Source of the DNA: Pseudomonas pisciculturae
Lineage (GTDB): Bacteria; Pseudomonadota; Gammaproteobacteria; Pseudomonadales; Pseudomonadaceae
Reading direction: 5' to 3'
Assembly: GCF_015461805.1 (NCBI RefSeq)
Contig: NZ_JACVZE010000005.1
Location: 1 to 64,000 of the forward strand
Length of the DNA: 64,000 nucleotides
A model generated the notes under the pieces. That model was not told the DNA's origin. It worked only from the letters and a program-made list of their open reading frames with translations, and made no database searches. Made by a program: the position numbers and the translations under genes. Shown here piece by piece: positions 28,512-38,549 of the stretch. Position 1 is the first letter of the stretch. Every line of letters begins with the position of its first letter.

Positions 28512-30346
28512 TGTCTTTGCGTACTGCCCTGCTCGGCGGCTTGCTGCTGTGCACCGTGGCCCAAGCGGCGCCGCAACATGCGTTGACGCTCTACAATGAA
28601 CCGCCCAAGTACCCCGCCAACTTCAAGCACTTTGACTACGTCAACCCGGATGCGCCCAAAGGCGGCACCTTCCGCGAGTCGGCCATGGGCGGCTTCGACA
28701 GCCTCAACCCCTATATCAGCAAGGGCGTACCAGCCGACAATCTGCCGCTGATCTACGACACCCTGGCCATGCAAAGCCTGGACGAGCCCATCACCGAATA
28801 TGGCCTGGTGGCCGGCAAAATCGAAAAAGCCCCGGACAACAGCTGGGTACGTTTCTACCTGCGCCCCGAAGCCCGCTTTCACGATGGCCACCCGATTCGC
28901 GCCGAAGACGTGATATTCACCTTCCAGACACTGATGAAAGAAGGCTCGCCCATCTACCGCACCTACTACGCCGATATCGACGAAGTGGTGGCTGAAGACC
29001 CGCTGCGGGTGCTGTTCAAGTTCAAGCGCACCAACAACCGTGAACTGCCGCTGATCCTCGGGCAATTGCCGGTTTTGCCCAAGCACTGGTGGGCCACCCG
29101 CGACTTTGCCAAGGGCAACCTGGAAGTGCCGCTGGGTAGCGGCCCCTACAAGATCGCCGAGGTCAAGGCCGGGCGCATGATCCGCTACGAGCGCGTCAAG
29201 GACTACTGGGCCAAGGACCTGCCGGTGGCCAAGGGTTTCTACAACTTCGACAACCGCATCACCGACTATTACCGCGACAGCACCGTCTCGCTTGAAGCCT
29301 TGAAGGCCGGGCAGTTCGACTACTGGCTGGAGTTCAGCGCGAAGAATTGGGCCAATGCCTACAACATCCCGGCGGTGGCCGAGGGGCGATTGATCAAGGA
29401 AGAAATCCCCAACGGCAACCCCACGGGCATGCAGGGCTTCGTGTTCAACACACGCAAGCCGATGTTCCAGGATGTGCGCGTGCGCAAGGCCATCAGCTTG
29501 TTGCTGGATTTCGAGTGGAGCAACAAGCAGCTGTTCAACGGCGCCTACACCCGCACCCGCAGCTACTTCGAGAACTCGGAGATGGCCGCCACCGGCCTGC
29601 CCGGGCCGGATGAGTTGAAGATCCTTGAGCCCCTGCGCGACAAGATCTCGGCCGAGGTCTTCACAAAGGCGTTCGAGCCCGCCAAGACCGACGGCAGCGG
29701 CATGATCCGCACCCAGCAGCGCGAAGCCTATCAACTGCTGCAAGAGGCCGGCTGGCGTATCGTCGACGACAAGATGGTCGATACCAGCGGCAAGCCGGTG
29801 ACCATCGAGTTCCTGTTGGCGCAGACCGAATTCGAACGCATCCTGCTGCCGTTCAAGCGCAACCTGGCGGACCTGGGCATTGACCTGGTGATTCGCCGCG
29901 TGGACGTCTCGCAGTTCATCAACCGTATTCGCTCGCGCGACTTCGACATGCTGGTGGGCAGCTTCCCCCAGTCCACGTCGCCGGGTAATGAACAACGTGA
30001 ATTCTGGGCGTCTTCCAGCGCCGACAAGCCCGGCAGCCGTAACTACATGGGCCTCAAAGACCCCGCCGTCGACCAACTGGTAGAAGAGTTGATCGATGCC
30101 GACTCGCGCCAAAGCCTGATCGCCCACGCCAAGGCCCTCGACCGCGTACTCCAGTTCGGCTATTACGTAATCCCCAACTGGCACATCAAGACTTACCGCG
30201 TGGCGTATTGGGATCACCTCGGCCACCCCAAGGTGCCACCGCGTTATGACGTGGGCACCGCCACCTGGTGGAGCAAGCCCAACGTCAAGCCGGCGGTGAC
30301 CCTGGACACTCAAACGAGCGCCGACCCGGCGAGCGGAGGCGACTAA
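28508..30346 (+). CDS. nppA2: Second oligopeptide binding protein of the operon (NppA2 type)
   Basis: 612 residues. Start at 28508 or the adjacent ATG at 28511; GGAGA lies 8-11 bases ahead. Signal peptide ends after AQA near residue 20. SBP_bac_5 features mirror nppA1 (FDYVNPDAPKGGTF, ARFHDGHPIRAEDV, LGSGPYKI), but the two are clearly diverged, and this one is closer to the binding protein of the second operon. Two tandem binding proteins are also found in P. aeruginosa npp. It would widen the peptide range delivered to NppBCD. Confidence 0.87.
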   Translation: MMSLRTALLGGLLLCTVAQAAPQHALTLYNEPPKYPANFKHFDYVNPDAPKGGTFRESAMGGFDSLNPYISKGVPADNLPLIYDTLAMQSLDEPITEYGLVAGKIEKAPDNSWVRFYLRPEARFHDGHPIRAEDVIFTFQTLMKEGSPIYRTYYADIDEVVAEDPLRVLFKFKRTNNRELPLILGQLPVLPKHWWATRDFAKGNLEVPLGSGPYKIAEVKAGRMIRYERVKDYWAKDLPVAKGFYNFDNRITDYYRDSTVSLEALKAGQFDYWLEFSAKNWANAYNIPAVAEGRLIKEEIPNGNPTGMQGFVFNTRKPMFQDVRVRKAISLLLDFEWSNKQLFNGAYTRTRSYFENSEMAATGLPGPDELKILEPLRDKISAEVFTKAFEPAKTDGSGMIRTQQREAYQLLQEAGWRIVDDKMVDTSGKPVTIEFLLAQTEFERILLPFKRNLADLGIDLVIRRVDVSQFINRIRSRDFDMLVGSFPQSTSPGNEQREFWASSSADKPGSRNYMGLKDPAVDQLVEELIDADSRQSLIAHAKALDRVLQFGYYVIPNWHIKTYRVAYWDHLGHPKVPPRYDVGTATWWSKPNVKPAVTLDTQTSADPASGGD

Positions 30347-31423
30347 ATGCTGGCCTATATCTTTCGCCGCCTGTTGCTCATCATCCCGACGCTGTTCGGG
30401 ATCTTGCTGATCAACTTCGTCATCATCCAGGCCGCCCCCGGTGGCCCGGTTGAGCAGATGATCGCCAAGCTTGAAGGTTTTGAAGGCGCCACCAGCCGCA
30501 TTGCCGGCGGCGGTGCCGAAGTGTCGGTGGCCGGCTCCAGTAGCTACCGCGGCGCCCAGGGCCTGGACCCGGCGCTGGTCAAGGAAATCGAGAAGATGTA
30601 CGGCTTCGATAAATCGGCGCCGGAACGCTTGTGGATCATGGTCAAGAACTACGCCCGGCTGGACTTCGGCGACAGTTTCTTCCGTGATGCCAAGGTCATC
30701 GACCTGATCAAGGAAAAGATGCCCGTGTCCATCTCCCTCGGGTTATGGAGCACGCTGATCATGTACCTGGTGTCGATCCCCCTGGGGATCGCCAAGGCCA
30801 CGCGCCACGGCAGCCACTTTGATGTGTGGACCAGCTCGGCGATCATCGTCGGCTATGCGATCCCGGCGTTCCTGTTTGCGATCCTGTTGATCGTGGTGTT
30901 TGCCGGCGGCAGTTATTTCGACTGGTTCCCCCTGCGCGGGCTCACCTCCAACAACTTCGATGAGTTGAGCTGGGGCGGCAAGATCCTTGACTACTTCTGG
31001 CACCTGGCATTGCCCATTACCGCGCTGGTGATCGGCAACTTCGCCACCATGACCTTGCTGACCAAAAACAGCTTTCTCGACGAGATCAACAAGCAGTACG
31101 TGGTCACCGCCAAGGCCAAGGGCCTGACCAACCACCGCGTGCTGTACGGCCATGTATTCCGTAATGCGATGCTGCTGGTGATCGCCGGTTTCCCTTCGGC
31201 GTTCATCGGTATTTTCTTCACCGGCTCGTTGCTGGTGGAGGTGATCTTTTCCCTCGACGGCCTGGGGCTGATGAGCTTTGAAGCGGCGATCAACCGCGAC
31301 TACCCGGTGGTGTTCGGCACGCTGTTTATCTTCACCCTGCTGGGGCTGATCGTGAAACTGATCGGCGACCTCACCTACACCCTGGTCGATCCGCGTATCG
31401 ACTTTGGCAGCCGGGAGCATTGA
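30347..31423 (+). CDS. nppB: Peptide ABC transporter permease (NppB/YejB)
   Basis: 358 residues beginning [19 protein letters not shown], the standard first helix of DppB/OppB-type permeases. The binding-protein-dependent transport motif that touches the ATPase is near [22 protein letters not shown] glycine and alanine rich insert at about 45-75 is typical of YejB. It starts directly after the nppA2 stop and forms the pore with NppC. Confidence 0.93.
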   Translation: MLAYIFRRLLLIIPTLFGILLINFVIIQAAPGGPVEQMIAKLEGFEGATSRIAGGGAEVSVAGSSSYRGAQGLDPALVKEIEKMYGFDKSAPERLWIMVKNYARLDFGDSFFRDAKVIDLIKEKMPVSISLGLWSTLIMYLVSIPLGIAKATRHGSHFDVWTSSAIIVGYAIPAFLFAILLIVVFAGGSYFDWFPLRGLTSNNFDELSWGGKILDYFWHLALPITALVIGNFATMTLLTKNSFLDEINKQYVVTAKAKGLTNHRVLYGHVFRNAMLLVIAGFPSAFIGIFFTGSLLVEVIFSLDGLGLMSFEAAINRDYPVVFGTLFIFTLLGLIVKLIGDLTYTLVDPRIDFGSREH

Positions 31424-31424
31424 G

Positions 31425-32444
31425 ATGAATCTATCCCCCCTCAATCGCCGTCGGTTCGAGCGCTTCAAGGCCAACAAACGTGGCTGGTGGTCGCTATGGC
31501 TGTTCCTGATTCTGTTCGTGCTGAGCCTGGGCGCCGAGTTGATCGCCAACGACAAGCCGCTGGCGGTGCACTTCGACGGCGACTGGTATTTCCCGGCGCT
31601 CAAGCGCTACCCGGAGACCACCTTTGGCGGCGAGTTCCCGCTGGAGGCCAACTACAAGAGCCCGTATATCAGGGAACTGCTCAAGGCCAAGGACGCCTGG
31701 GCCTTGTGGGCACCGATCCCGTTCAGCTACCAGAGCATCAACTACGACCTCAAAGTACCGGCCCCGGCGCCGCCCTCCTCGGCCAACTTGCTGGGCACCG
31801 ATGACCAGGGCCGCGATGTGCTCGCGCGGGTCATCTATGGTTTTCGCGTGTCGGTGCTGTTTGCCCTGACACTGACCGTGCTCAGCTCGATCATCGGCGT
31901 GATCGCCGGCGCCTTGCAGGGTTTTTATGGCGGCTGGGTGGATTTGGCTGGTCAGCGCTTTCTGGAGATCTGGTCCGGGCTGCCCGTGCTGTACCTGCTG
32001 ATCATCCTCGCCAGCTTCGTGCAGCCCAACTTCTGGTGGCTGCTGGGCATCATGCTGCTGTTCTCGTGGATGAGTCTGGTGGACGTGGTACGCGCCGAGT
32101 TTCTGCGCGGGCGCAACCTGGAATACGTACGCGCAGCCAGGGCGCTGGGCATGCAGAACGGCGCGATCATGTTCCGCCACATTCTGCCCAATGCCATGGT
32201 CTCGACCATGACCTTTATGCCGTTCATTCTCACCGGCGCCATCGGCACCCTCACCGCCCTGGACTTCCTCGGCTTCGGCCTGCCAGCCGGTTCGCCGTCG
32301 CTGGGTGAGCTGGTGGCCCAGGGTAAATCCAACCTGCAAGCGCCGTGGCTGGGCATGAGCGCCTTTGCGGTGCTGGCGATCATGTTGAGTTTGCTGGTAT
32401 TTATCGGCGAGTCCGCTCGCGATGCCTTCGACCCGAGGAAATGA
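31425..32444 (+). CDS. nppC: Peptide ABC transporter permease (NppC/YejE)
   Basis: 339 residues from ATG 31425, one base after the nppB stop. NRRRFERFKANKRGWWSLWLF opens the chain as in YejE (written here in part: RRRFERFKANKRGWWSL). A long periplasmic stretch follows the first helix, then GTDDQGRDVLARVIYGFRVS (the DppC/OppC signature) and the ATPase-contact loop near AARALGMQNGAIMFRHILPNA. Partner of NppB. Confidence 0.93.
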   Translation: MNLSPLNRRRFERFKANKRGWWSLWLFLILFVLSLGAELIANDKPLAVHFDGDWYFPALKRYPETTFGGEFPLEANYKSPYIRELLKAKDAWALWAPIPFSYQSINYDLKVPAPAPPSSANLLGTDDQGRDVLARVIYGFRVSVLFALTLTVLSSIIGVIAGALQGFYGGWVDLAGQRFLEIWSGLPVLYLLIILASFVQPNFWWLLGIMLLFSWMSLVDVVRAEFLRGRNLEYVRAARALGMQNGAIMFRHILPNAMVSTMTFMPFILTGAIGTLTALDFLGFGLPAGSPSLGELVAQGKSNLQAPWLGMSAFAVLAIMLSLLVFIGESARDAFDPRK

Positions 32445-32445
32445 G

Positions 32446-34047
32446 ATGAATCAGGACAATCTGATCGAAGTCCGCGACCTCAGCGTCGAGTTCGTCACGG
32501 GCGAACACGCCCACCGCGTAGTGAACAACGTCAGCTTCGATATCAAGCGCGGCGAAACCCTGGCGCTGGTGGGCGAAAGTGGCTCGGGCAAATCGGTGAC
32601 CGCGCATTCGATCCTGCGTTTGTTGCCCTACCCGCTGGCGCGGCACCCCTCCGGCACCATCGGCTATGCCGGCCAAGACCTGCTGACGCTCAAGGAAAAA
32701 TCCCTGCGGCACATTCGCGGCAACCGCATTGCAATGATCTTCCAGGAGCCGATGACCTCGCTGAACCCGCTGCACAACATCGAGAAGCAGATCAACGAAG
32801 TACTCGGCCTGCACAAGGGCCTGCAAGGTAAGGTCGCGACCCAACGCACCTTGGAACTGCTCGAACTGGTGGGCATCCCCGAGCCGCACAAGCGCCTCAA
32901 GGCCCTGCCCCACGAGCTGTCCGGCGGCCAGCGCCAGCGGGTAATGATTGCGATGGCCCTGGCCAACGAGCCGGAGTTGTTAATCGCCGATGAGCCGACC
33001 ACGGCCCTTGATGTGACGGTTCAGCTGAAAATTCTGGAGCTGCTCAAAGAGTTGCAAGCGCGCCTGGGCATGGCGCTGCTGCTGATCAGCCATGATTTGA
33101 ATCTGGTGCGGCGCATTGCCCACCGCGTGTGCGTGATGCAGAAAGGTTGCATCGTCGAGCAAGCCGATTGCGAGACGCTGTTCCAGTCGCCCCAGCATCC
33201 GTACACCCAAGAGCTGTTGGCAGCCGAACCGAGTGGCGGGCCAGCAAGCAACGAAGTGGGCCCACCGCTGCTGCAAGTCGATGATTTGAAGGTGTGGTTC
33301 CCGATCAAAAAGGGCTTTTTGCGCAACACCGTCGATTACGTCAAGGCGGTGGATGGCATCAACTTCAGCCTGCCCCAAGGGCAAACCCTGGGCATTGTCG
33401 GCGAAAGCGGCTCGGGCAAATCCACCCTGGGCCTGGCGATATTGCGCTTGATCGCCAGCAAGGGCGGCATCCGTTTTGAAGGCCAGCAACTGGACAAGCT
33501 CACTCAGCAGCAGGTGCGCCCGTTACGCCGCGAAATGCAGGTGGTGTTCCAAGACCCCTTCGGCAGCCTGAGCCCACGCATGTGCGTCAGTGAGATCGTC
33601 GGCGAAGGCCTGCGCATTCACAAGATGGGCACCCCGGCTGAGCAGGAAGCGGCGATCATCGCAGCGCTCAAGGAAGTGGGCCTGGACCCGGAATCCCGCC
33701 ACCGCTACCCCCACGAATTCTCCGGAGGCCAACGTCAGCGTATTGCCATCGCCCGTGCGCTGGTGCTTAAGCCGCGCCTGATTTTGCTGGACGAACCCAC
33801 CTCGGCGCTGGACCGCACCGTGCAGCGGCAAGTAGTGGAGTTGCTGCGCAGTTTGCAGGCCAAGTACAACCTGACTTATCTGTTTATCAGCCATGATTTG
33901 GCGGTGGTTAAGGCGTTGAGCCATCAGTTGATGGTAGTGAAGCATGGCCAGGTGGTGGAGCAAGGAGACGCCAAGGCGATTTTTGCTGACCCACAGCATG
34001 CCTACACTCGCCAGTTGTTGGAGGCCGCATTCCTCGTACCCGCCTGA
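32446..34047 (+). CDS. nppD: Peptide ABC transporter ATPase, fused double domain (NppD/YejF)
   Basis: 533 residues holding two ATPase domains in one chain. Walker A GESGSGKS at 43-50 and again at 320-327; signature LSGGQRQR in the first and FSGGQRQR in the second; Walker B LLIADEPT and LILLDEPT. This two-in-one form is characteristic of YejF, replacing separate DppD and DppF. Starts one base after nppC stop. It powers the NppBC pore. Confidence 0.94.
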   Translation: MNQDNLIEVRDLSVEFVTGEHAHRVVNNVSFDIKRGETLALVGESGSGKSVTAHSILRLLPYPLARHPSGTIGYAGQDLLTLKEKSLRHIRGNRIAMIFQEPMTSLNPLHNIEKQINEVLGLHKGLQGKVATQRTLELLELVGIPEPHKRLKALPHELSGGQRQRVMIAMALANEPELLIADEPTTALDVTVQLKILELLKELQARLGMALLLISHDLNLVRRIAHRVCVMQKGCIVEQADCETLFQSPQHPYTQELLAAEPSGGPASNEVGPPLLQVDDLKVWFPIKKGFLRNTVDYVKAVDGINFSLPQGQTLGIVGESGSGKSTLGLAILRLIASKGGIRFEGQQLDKLTQQQVRPLRREMQVVFQDPFGSLSPRMCVSEIVGEGLRIHKMGTPAEQEAAIIAALKEVGLDPESRHRYPHEFSGGQRQRIAIARALVLKPRLILLDEPTSALDRTVQRQVVELLRSLQAKYNLTYLFISHDLAVVKALSHQLMVVKHGQVVEQGDAKAIFADPQHAYTRQLLEAAFLVPA

Positions 34048-34192
34048 TGTACGCAGAACAAAGGTGAAAGCTCACCACAGCAAGCACGCTCCCAACATTT
34101 AAACCAGAGCCCGCGTAGCCAACGGAACTTTGCCAGGAAATAACCGCCTGAATCCGGTAGGCTCACCCTTTTTATTCAAGGAGTTATTCCCC

Positions 34193-34474
34193 ATGGCCAA
34201 AGCCACCGCCCGTCACATCCTGGTTTCCACTGAAGACAAGTGCAACGAACTCAAGACCCAGATCGAAGGCGGCGCCGATTTCGCAGAAATCGCCAAAGCC
34301 AACTCCAGCTGCCCTTCCAGCCGCGACGGCGGCAACCTGGGTTCGTTCGGCCCAGGCCAGATGGTTAAAGAATTCGACACCGTCGTCTTCAGCGCCCCGG
34401 TCAACACCGTGCAAGGCCCGGTGAAAACCCAGTTCGGCTTCCACCTGCTGGAAGTCACCAGCCGCCAGGACTGA
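34193..34474 (+). CDS. ppiC: Parvulin-type peptidyl-prolyl cis-trans isomerase PpiC
   Basis: 93 residues, exactly the size of E. coli PpiC: a single parvulin domain without signal peptide or anchor, so cytoplasmic. ARHILVSTEDKC at the start and GPVKTQFGFHLLEV at the end are diagnostic; GGNLGSFGPGQMVKEFD forms the middle. AAGGAG sits well ahead of the ATG at 34193. It separates the two peptide ABC operons. Confidence 0.94.
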   Translation: MAKATARHILVSTEDKCNELKTQIEGGADFAEIAKANSSCPSSRDGGNLGSFGPGQMVKEFDTVVFSAPVNTVQGPVKTQFGFHLLEVTSRQD

Positions 34475-34496
34475 TTCAGTCTGTGCTGATGCCTTA

Positions 34497-34526
34497 AACA
34501 ACGGCCCGCCTTTTGGTGGGCCGTTG
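34497..34526 (+). terminator. Hairpin after ppiC, likely terminator
   Basis: ACAACGGCCCGCC and GGTGGGCCGTTGT pair around a four-T loop. There is no strong T run after it, so termination may be partial. Confidence 0.5.
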
Positions 34527-34605
34527 TGCATGTGATGACTGGCGAGGCTGATGCCGTTAGCGTACAAACCCCTATTCTTTTACACGCGGCGTTCAAGGCT
34601 GATTA

Positions 34606-36453
34606 ATGCGACTGGCTTTTTCTACCCTGTTTAGCTCGACCCTGGCCCTGCTGCTGGCCAGCACCGCCGTGATCGCGGCGCCCCAGGCATCTCTGACGGT
34701 GTACGGCGAACCGGCCAAGTACCGCGCTGGTTTCACCCATTTCGACTATGCCAACCCCAAGGCCCCCAAGGGAGGCACCCTCAAGCGTTCGGCGATCGAG
34801 ATCGGGCGTTTCGACCATGTGCTGCCCTATATCGACAAAGGCATCGGCGTGTCCCAGGTCGACGGCTGGCTGTATGCACCCCTGGCCCTGCGCTCGCTGG
34901 ATGAGCCCTACACGGTCTATGGGCTGGTAGCCGAGAAGATGGAGCGCGCCGAAGACGGCCTGTCGCTGCGCTTCTACCTCAACCCCAAGGCGCGTTTTGC
35001 CGACGGCAAGCCCATCACCGCCGAAGACGTGCGCTACAGCTTCGACCTGCTGATGACCCAGGGCAGCCTACGCTTTCGTACTCTGTTTGCCGATGTGAAA
35101 CACGTCGAAGTCGAAGGCGAGCGCCAGGTACGCTTCGATTTCTCCAGCAACGAGAACCGCACCCTGCCTCTGGACATCGCCACCCTGCCCGTCTTCCCCG
35201 AGCACTGGTGGAAAACCCGCGACTTCGCCAACGGCGGCGGCTACGAGGCCCCGCTGGGTAGCGGCCCTTACAAGGTCAGCAAAATCGACTCCGGCAGCAC
35301 CATCACCTTTACCCGCGACCCCGACTGGTGGGGCAAAGACCTGCCCGTCAGCCGTGGCCTGTACAACTTCGACCACCTGAGCCTGGAATACTTCGGCGAC
35401 ACCGAGGTGGCGCGCCAAGTGCTGCGCGGCGGTGCCTACGACTTCAACCGTGAGTTTTCCGCCACCGGCTACTCCATCGGCTACAACGGCCCGGCCCTCG
35501 ACGATGGTCGCCTGCAACGCGCGCACCTGGCCAAGGAAATGTCCCAGGCCTCCCAAGGCTACGTGTTCAACGTGCAAAAGCCGCTATTCAAGGACCGCCG
35601 CGTGCGCCAGGCGCTGGCGATGCTGTGGGACTTCGAATGGGCCAACCGGCAGATGATGCGCAATATGTACATCCGCCAGCAGAGCTTCTTCTCCAATAGC
35701 CCATTGGCGGCCACACAACTGCCCACCCAGGCAGAACTTGAAATCCTCGAACCGTTGCGCGGGCAGATTCCTGACGAAGTATTCACCCAGGTCTTCAAGG
35801 CCCCGGTCACCGACGGCAGCGGCATGATCCGCGACAAGCAACTGCAAGCGCTCGGCCTGCTGGAAGAAGCCGGCTGGATGCCCAAAGGCGACAAGCTGGT
35901 CAACGCCGAGGGTGAGGCGCTGGAGTTCACCTTCCTCAATGCCCAAAGCGGCATGGAGCGCCTGTTGTTACCGTACAAACGCAACCTTGCGCAGATCGGC
36001 ATCACCCTCAATATCCGGCGTATCGACTCCTCCCAGTACGTGAACCGGGTGATGGCGCGGGACTACGACATGATCGTCACCGGCTTTCCAGTCACCACCT
36101 CACCCGGCATGGAGCTGTACAACTACTTCGGCTCCGCCGCCGCGTTCGACCCCGGTGCCAACAACTACATGGTGCTCAAAGACCCGGCCGTCGACAGCCT
36201 GATCAAGGGGCTGGTCAAGGCCGATAGCCAGGCCCAGATGCTCACCTACGCCCACGCGCTGGACCGGGTGCTGCAATGGAATTACCTGTGGATTCCCAAC
36301 TACTACCCGCCGGGCACTTCTGCCGCGTGGTGGAACCGCTTTGGTCGCCCGGCCATCGAGGCGAAGAACGATGAAGCGCTGGAAACCTGGTGGGAAATCA
36401 GCCCCACGCCGCTGACCAACGAACAGATGAAACAACGCGCAGGGAGCCACTGA
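34606..36453 (+). CDS. Oligopeptide binding protein of the second importer operon
   Basis: 615 residues with a signal peptide ending in VIA near residue 24. The family features match NppA2 ([39 protein letters not shown]). It is more like NppA2 than NppA1, consistent with the second operon arising from duplication of the A2-B-C-D part. A parologue with diverged pocket would bring a different peptide range. Stop and next start overlap as TGATG. Confidence 0.87.
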   Translation: MRLAFSTLFSSTLALLLASTAVIAAPQASLTVYGEPAKYRAGFTHFDYANPKAPKGGTLKRSAIEIGRFDHVLPYIDKGIGVSQVDGWLYAPLALRSLDEPYTVYGLVAEKMERAEDGLSLRFYLNPKARFADGKPITAEDVRYSFDLLMTQGSLRFRTLFADVKHVEVEGERQVRFDFSSNENRTLPLDIATLPVFPEHWWKTRDFANGGGYEAPLGSGPYKVSKIDSGSTITFTRDPDWWGKDLPVSRGLYNFDHLSLEYFGDTEVARQVLRGGAYDFNREFSATGYSIGYNGPALDDGRLQRAHLAKEMSQASQGYVFNVQKPLFKDRRVRQALAMLWDFEWANRQMMRNMYIRQQSFFSNSPLAATQLPTQAELEILEPLRGQIPDEVFTQVFKAPVTDGSGMIRDKQLQALGLLEEAGWMPKGDKLVNAEGEALEFTFLNAQSGMERLLLPYKRNLAQIGITLNIRRIDSSQYVNRVMARDYDMIVTGFPVTTSPGMELYNYFGSAAAFDPGANNYMVLKDPAVDSLIKGLVKADSQAQMLTYAHALDRVLQWNYLWIPNYYPPGTSAAWWNRFGRPAIEAKNDEALETWWEISPTPLTNEQMKQRAGSH

Positions 36454-37517
36454 TGTTTGCTTATATCGTGCGGCGCCTGCTGCTGATCATTCCAACACTG
36501 GTGATCATCCTGCTGGTGAATTTCGTCATCGTCCAAGCGGCACCGGGCGGCCCAGTGGAACAAGCCATCGCCCACCTGCAAGGCATCGGCGGCAGCGGCG
36601 CTGTCGGCGGGTCATCCGGTGACAGCGTCAGCAGCGGCTCCCGCGCCAGCCGTGGCCTGGACCCGAAGCTGATCAAGGACATCGAAAAACAGTACGGCTT
36701 CGACAAGCCTGCGCCGGAACGCCTGTGGCTGATGCTCAAGAGCTACGCCCAGCTGGATTTCGGCAACAGCTTCTTTCGCGGCAAGACGGTGATCGACCTG
36801 ATCCTGGAAAAAATGCCTGTCACTATTTCCCTCGGCCTATGGGCCACGTTGATTACCTACCTCGTCTCGATCCCCTTGGGCATTCGCAAAGCCGTACGCC
36901 ACGGCAGCAGCTTTGACGTGTGGAGCAGCACCGCCATCGTCATCGGCTATGCAATGCCGGCGTTTCTGTTTGCGATGTTTCTGATCGTGGTGTTTGCCGG
37001 TGGCACCTCGCTGAACTGGTTCCCGGTGCGCGGGTTGGTGTCGGAAAACTTCGAGGAGCTGAGCACTGTCGGCAAGATCGCCGATTACTTCTGGCACCTT
37101 GTGTTGCCGGTGACGTCGCTGGTGATCGGCGGCTTCGCCACCTTGACCATCCTTACCAAGAACTCGTTTCTCAATGAAATCACCCGCCAATACGTGGTCA
37201 CCGCTCGCGCTAAAGGCCTGAGCGAACGGCGCGTGCTGTACGGCCATGTGTTCCGCAACGCCATGCTGCTGGTGATCTCCGGCATTCCCCAAGCGTTTAT
37301 CGCGGTGTTCTTCGCCGGTTCCTTGCTTATCGAGGTGATCTTCTCCCTCGACGGCCTGGGCCGCATGAGTTACGAAGCCGCCGTGTCCCGAGATTACCCG
37401 GTGGTATTCGGCTCCCTGTTTATCTTCACGTTGTTCGGCCTCTTGATAAAACTGATCGGTGACCTCTGCTACACCCTGGTGGACCCGCGTATCGACTTCG
37501 CCGCGAGGAACGCCTGA
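36453..37517 (+). CDS. Peptide ABC transporter permease, YejB type (second operon)
   Basis: 354 residues from ATG 36453, sharing its first base with the last of the binding-protein stop (TGATG). Clearly a paralogue of the nppB product: [14 protein letters not shown] start, the same [10 protein letters not shown] block, and [19 protein letters not shown] for the ATPase contact. Differences cluster in the Gly/Ser-rich insert at about 45-70. Coupled on both sides by overlapping stops and starts. Confidence 0.92.
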   Translation: MFAYIVRRLLLIIPTLVIILLVNFVIVQAAPGGPVEQAIAHLQGIGGSGAVGGSSGDSVSSGSRASRGLDPKLIKDIEKQYGFDKPAPERLWLMLKSYAQLDFGNSFFRGKTVIDLILEKMPVTISLGLWATLITYLVSIPLGIRKAVRHGSSFDVWSSTAIVIGYAMPAFLFAMFLIVVFAGGTSLNWFPVRGLVSENFEELSTVGKIADYFWHLVLPVTSLVIGGFATLTILTKNSFLNEITRQYVVTARAKGLSERRVLYGHVFRNAMLLVISGIPQAFIAVFFAGSLLIEVIFSLDGLGRMSYEAAVSRDYPVVFGSLFIFTLFGLLIKLIGDLCYTLVDPRIDFAARNA

Positions 37518-38539
37518 TGCTTGATTTGTCTCCTGTGGCGCGTCGACGTTTCGAGCGCTTCAAGAAGAACCGCCGTGGCTGGTGGTCGCTGTGGCTGTTT
37601 ATCGGCCTGTTTCTGCTGACGTTGGGCGGTGAGTTGATCGCCAATGACAAGCCGCTGGTCTTGAGCTTCAAGAACGAGCTGTATTTCCCGGTGTTCAAGC
37701 GCTACACCGAGCAAGCGTTCGGCGGCCAGCTGCCGTTCCAAGCGGATTACCGCAGTGACTACGTGCAAAAGCTCATCAAGCAGGACGGCGGCTGGATGCT
37801 GTTCCCGCCGATACCGTTCAGCGACGACACCCCCAACTACGAACTCACCCGCCCTGCCCCCAGCCCGCCCTCGGCGGTGAACTGGCTGGGCACCGATGAC
37901 CAGTCGCGGGACGTGTTGGCCCGGGTGATCTTCGGCGCTCGGGTGTCGATCCTGTTTGCCTTGGCGCTCACCGCCATCAGCGCAGCCATTGGCATAGCGG
38001 CCGGGGCATTGCAGGGCTATTACGGCGGTTGGGTCGACCTGATCGGCCAGCGCGTGCTGGAAGTGTGGTCGGGGCTGCCGGTGCTGTATTTGCTGATCAT
38101 CCTGTCAGGCTTTGTCGAGCCCAACTTTTGGTGGCTGCTGGGGATCATGGCGCTGTTTTCCTGGCTGGCCCTGGTGGACGTGGTGCGCGCCGAGTTCCTG
38201 CGCGGGCGCAACCTGGAATACGTCAAGGCCGCACGGGCGTTGGGGTTGGGGGATGGCAAGATCATCCGCCGCCACATTCTGCCCAATGCCATGACTGCGA
38301 CGTTGAGCTACCTGCCGTTCATTTTGACCGGCGCCATCTCCACCTTGAGTGCCCTGGACTTCCTCGGCTTCGGCATGCCGGCGGGCAGCGCGTCCCTGGG
38401 AGAGTTGATCGCCCAGGGCAAGCAGAACCTGCAAGCCCCGTGGCTGGGGTTGACGGCGTTTTTCACCTTGGCGCTGATCCTGTCGCTGCTGGTCTTTATC
38501 GGCGAGGCATTACGTGATGCCTTCGACCCACGTTCATGA
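37517..38539 (+). CDS. Peptide ABC transporter permease, YejE type (second operon)
   Basis: 340 residues, again starting at a TGATG junction. RRRFERFKKNRRGWWSLWLF near the start and GTDDQSRDVLARVIFGARVS in the middle mark it as a paralogue of nppC. The ATPase contact AARALGLGDGKIIRRHILPNA is intact, as are the final helices. It should pair with the preceding permease. Confidence 0.92.
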   Translation: MLDLSPVARRRFERFKKNRRGWWSLWLFIGLFLLTLGGELIANDKPLVLSFKNELYFPVFKRYTEQAFGGQLPFQADYRSDYVQKLIKQDGGWMLFPPIPFSDDTPNYELTRPAPSPPSAVNWLGTDDQSRDVLARVIFGARVSILFALALTAISAAIGIAAGALQGYYGGWVDLIGQRVLEVWSGLPVLYLLIILSGFVEPNFWWLLGIMALFSWLALVDVVRAEFLRGRNLEYVKAARALGLGDGKIIRRHILPNAMTATLSYLPFILTGAISTLSALDFLGFGMPAGSASLGELIAQGKQNLQAPWLGLTAFFTLALILSLLVFIGEALRDAFDPRS

Positions 38540-38549
38540 GTGATTGCAG

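Noticed and set aside
34497..34526. Strong intrinsic terminator after ppiC
   Set aside because: The hairpin is good but the T run is missing, so I kept it only as a weak one.
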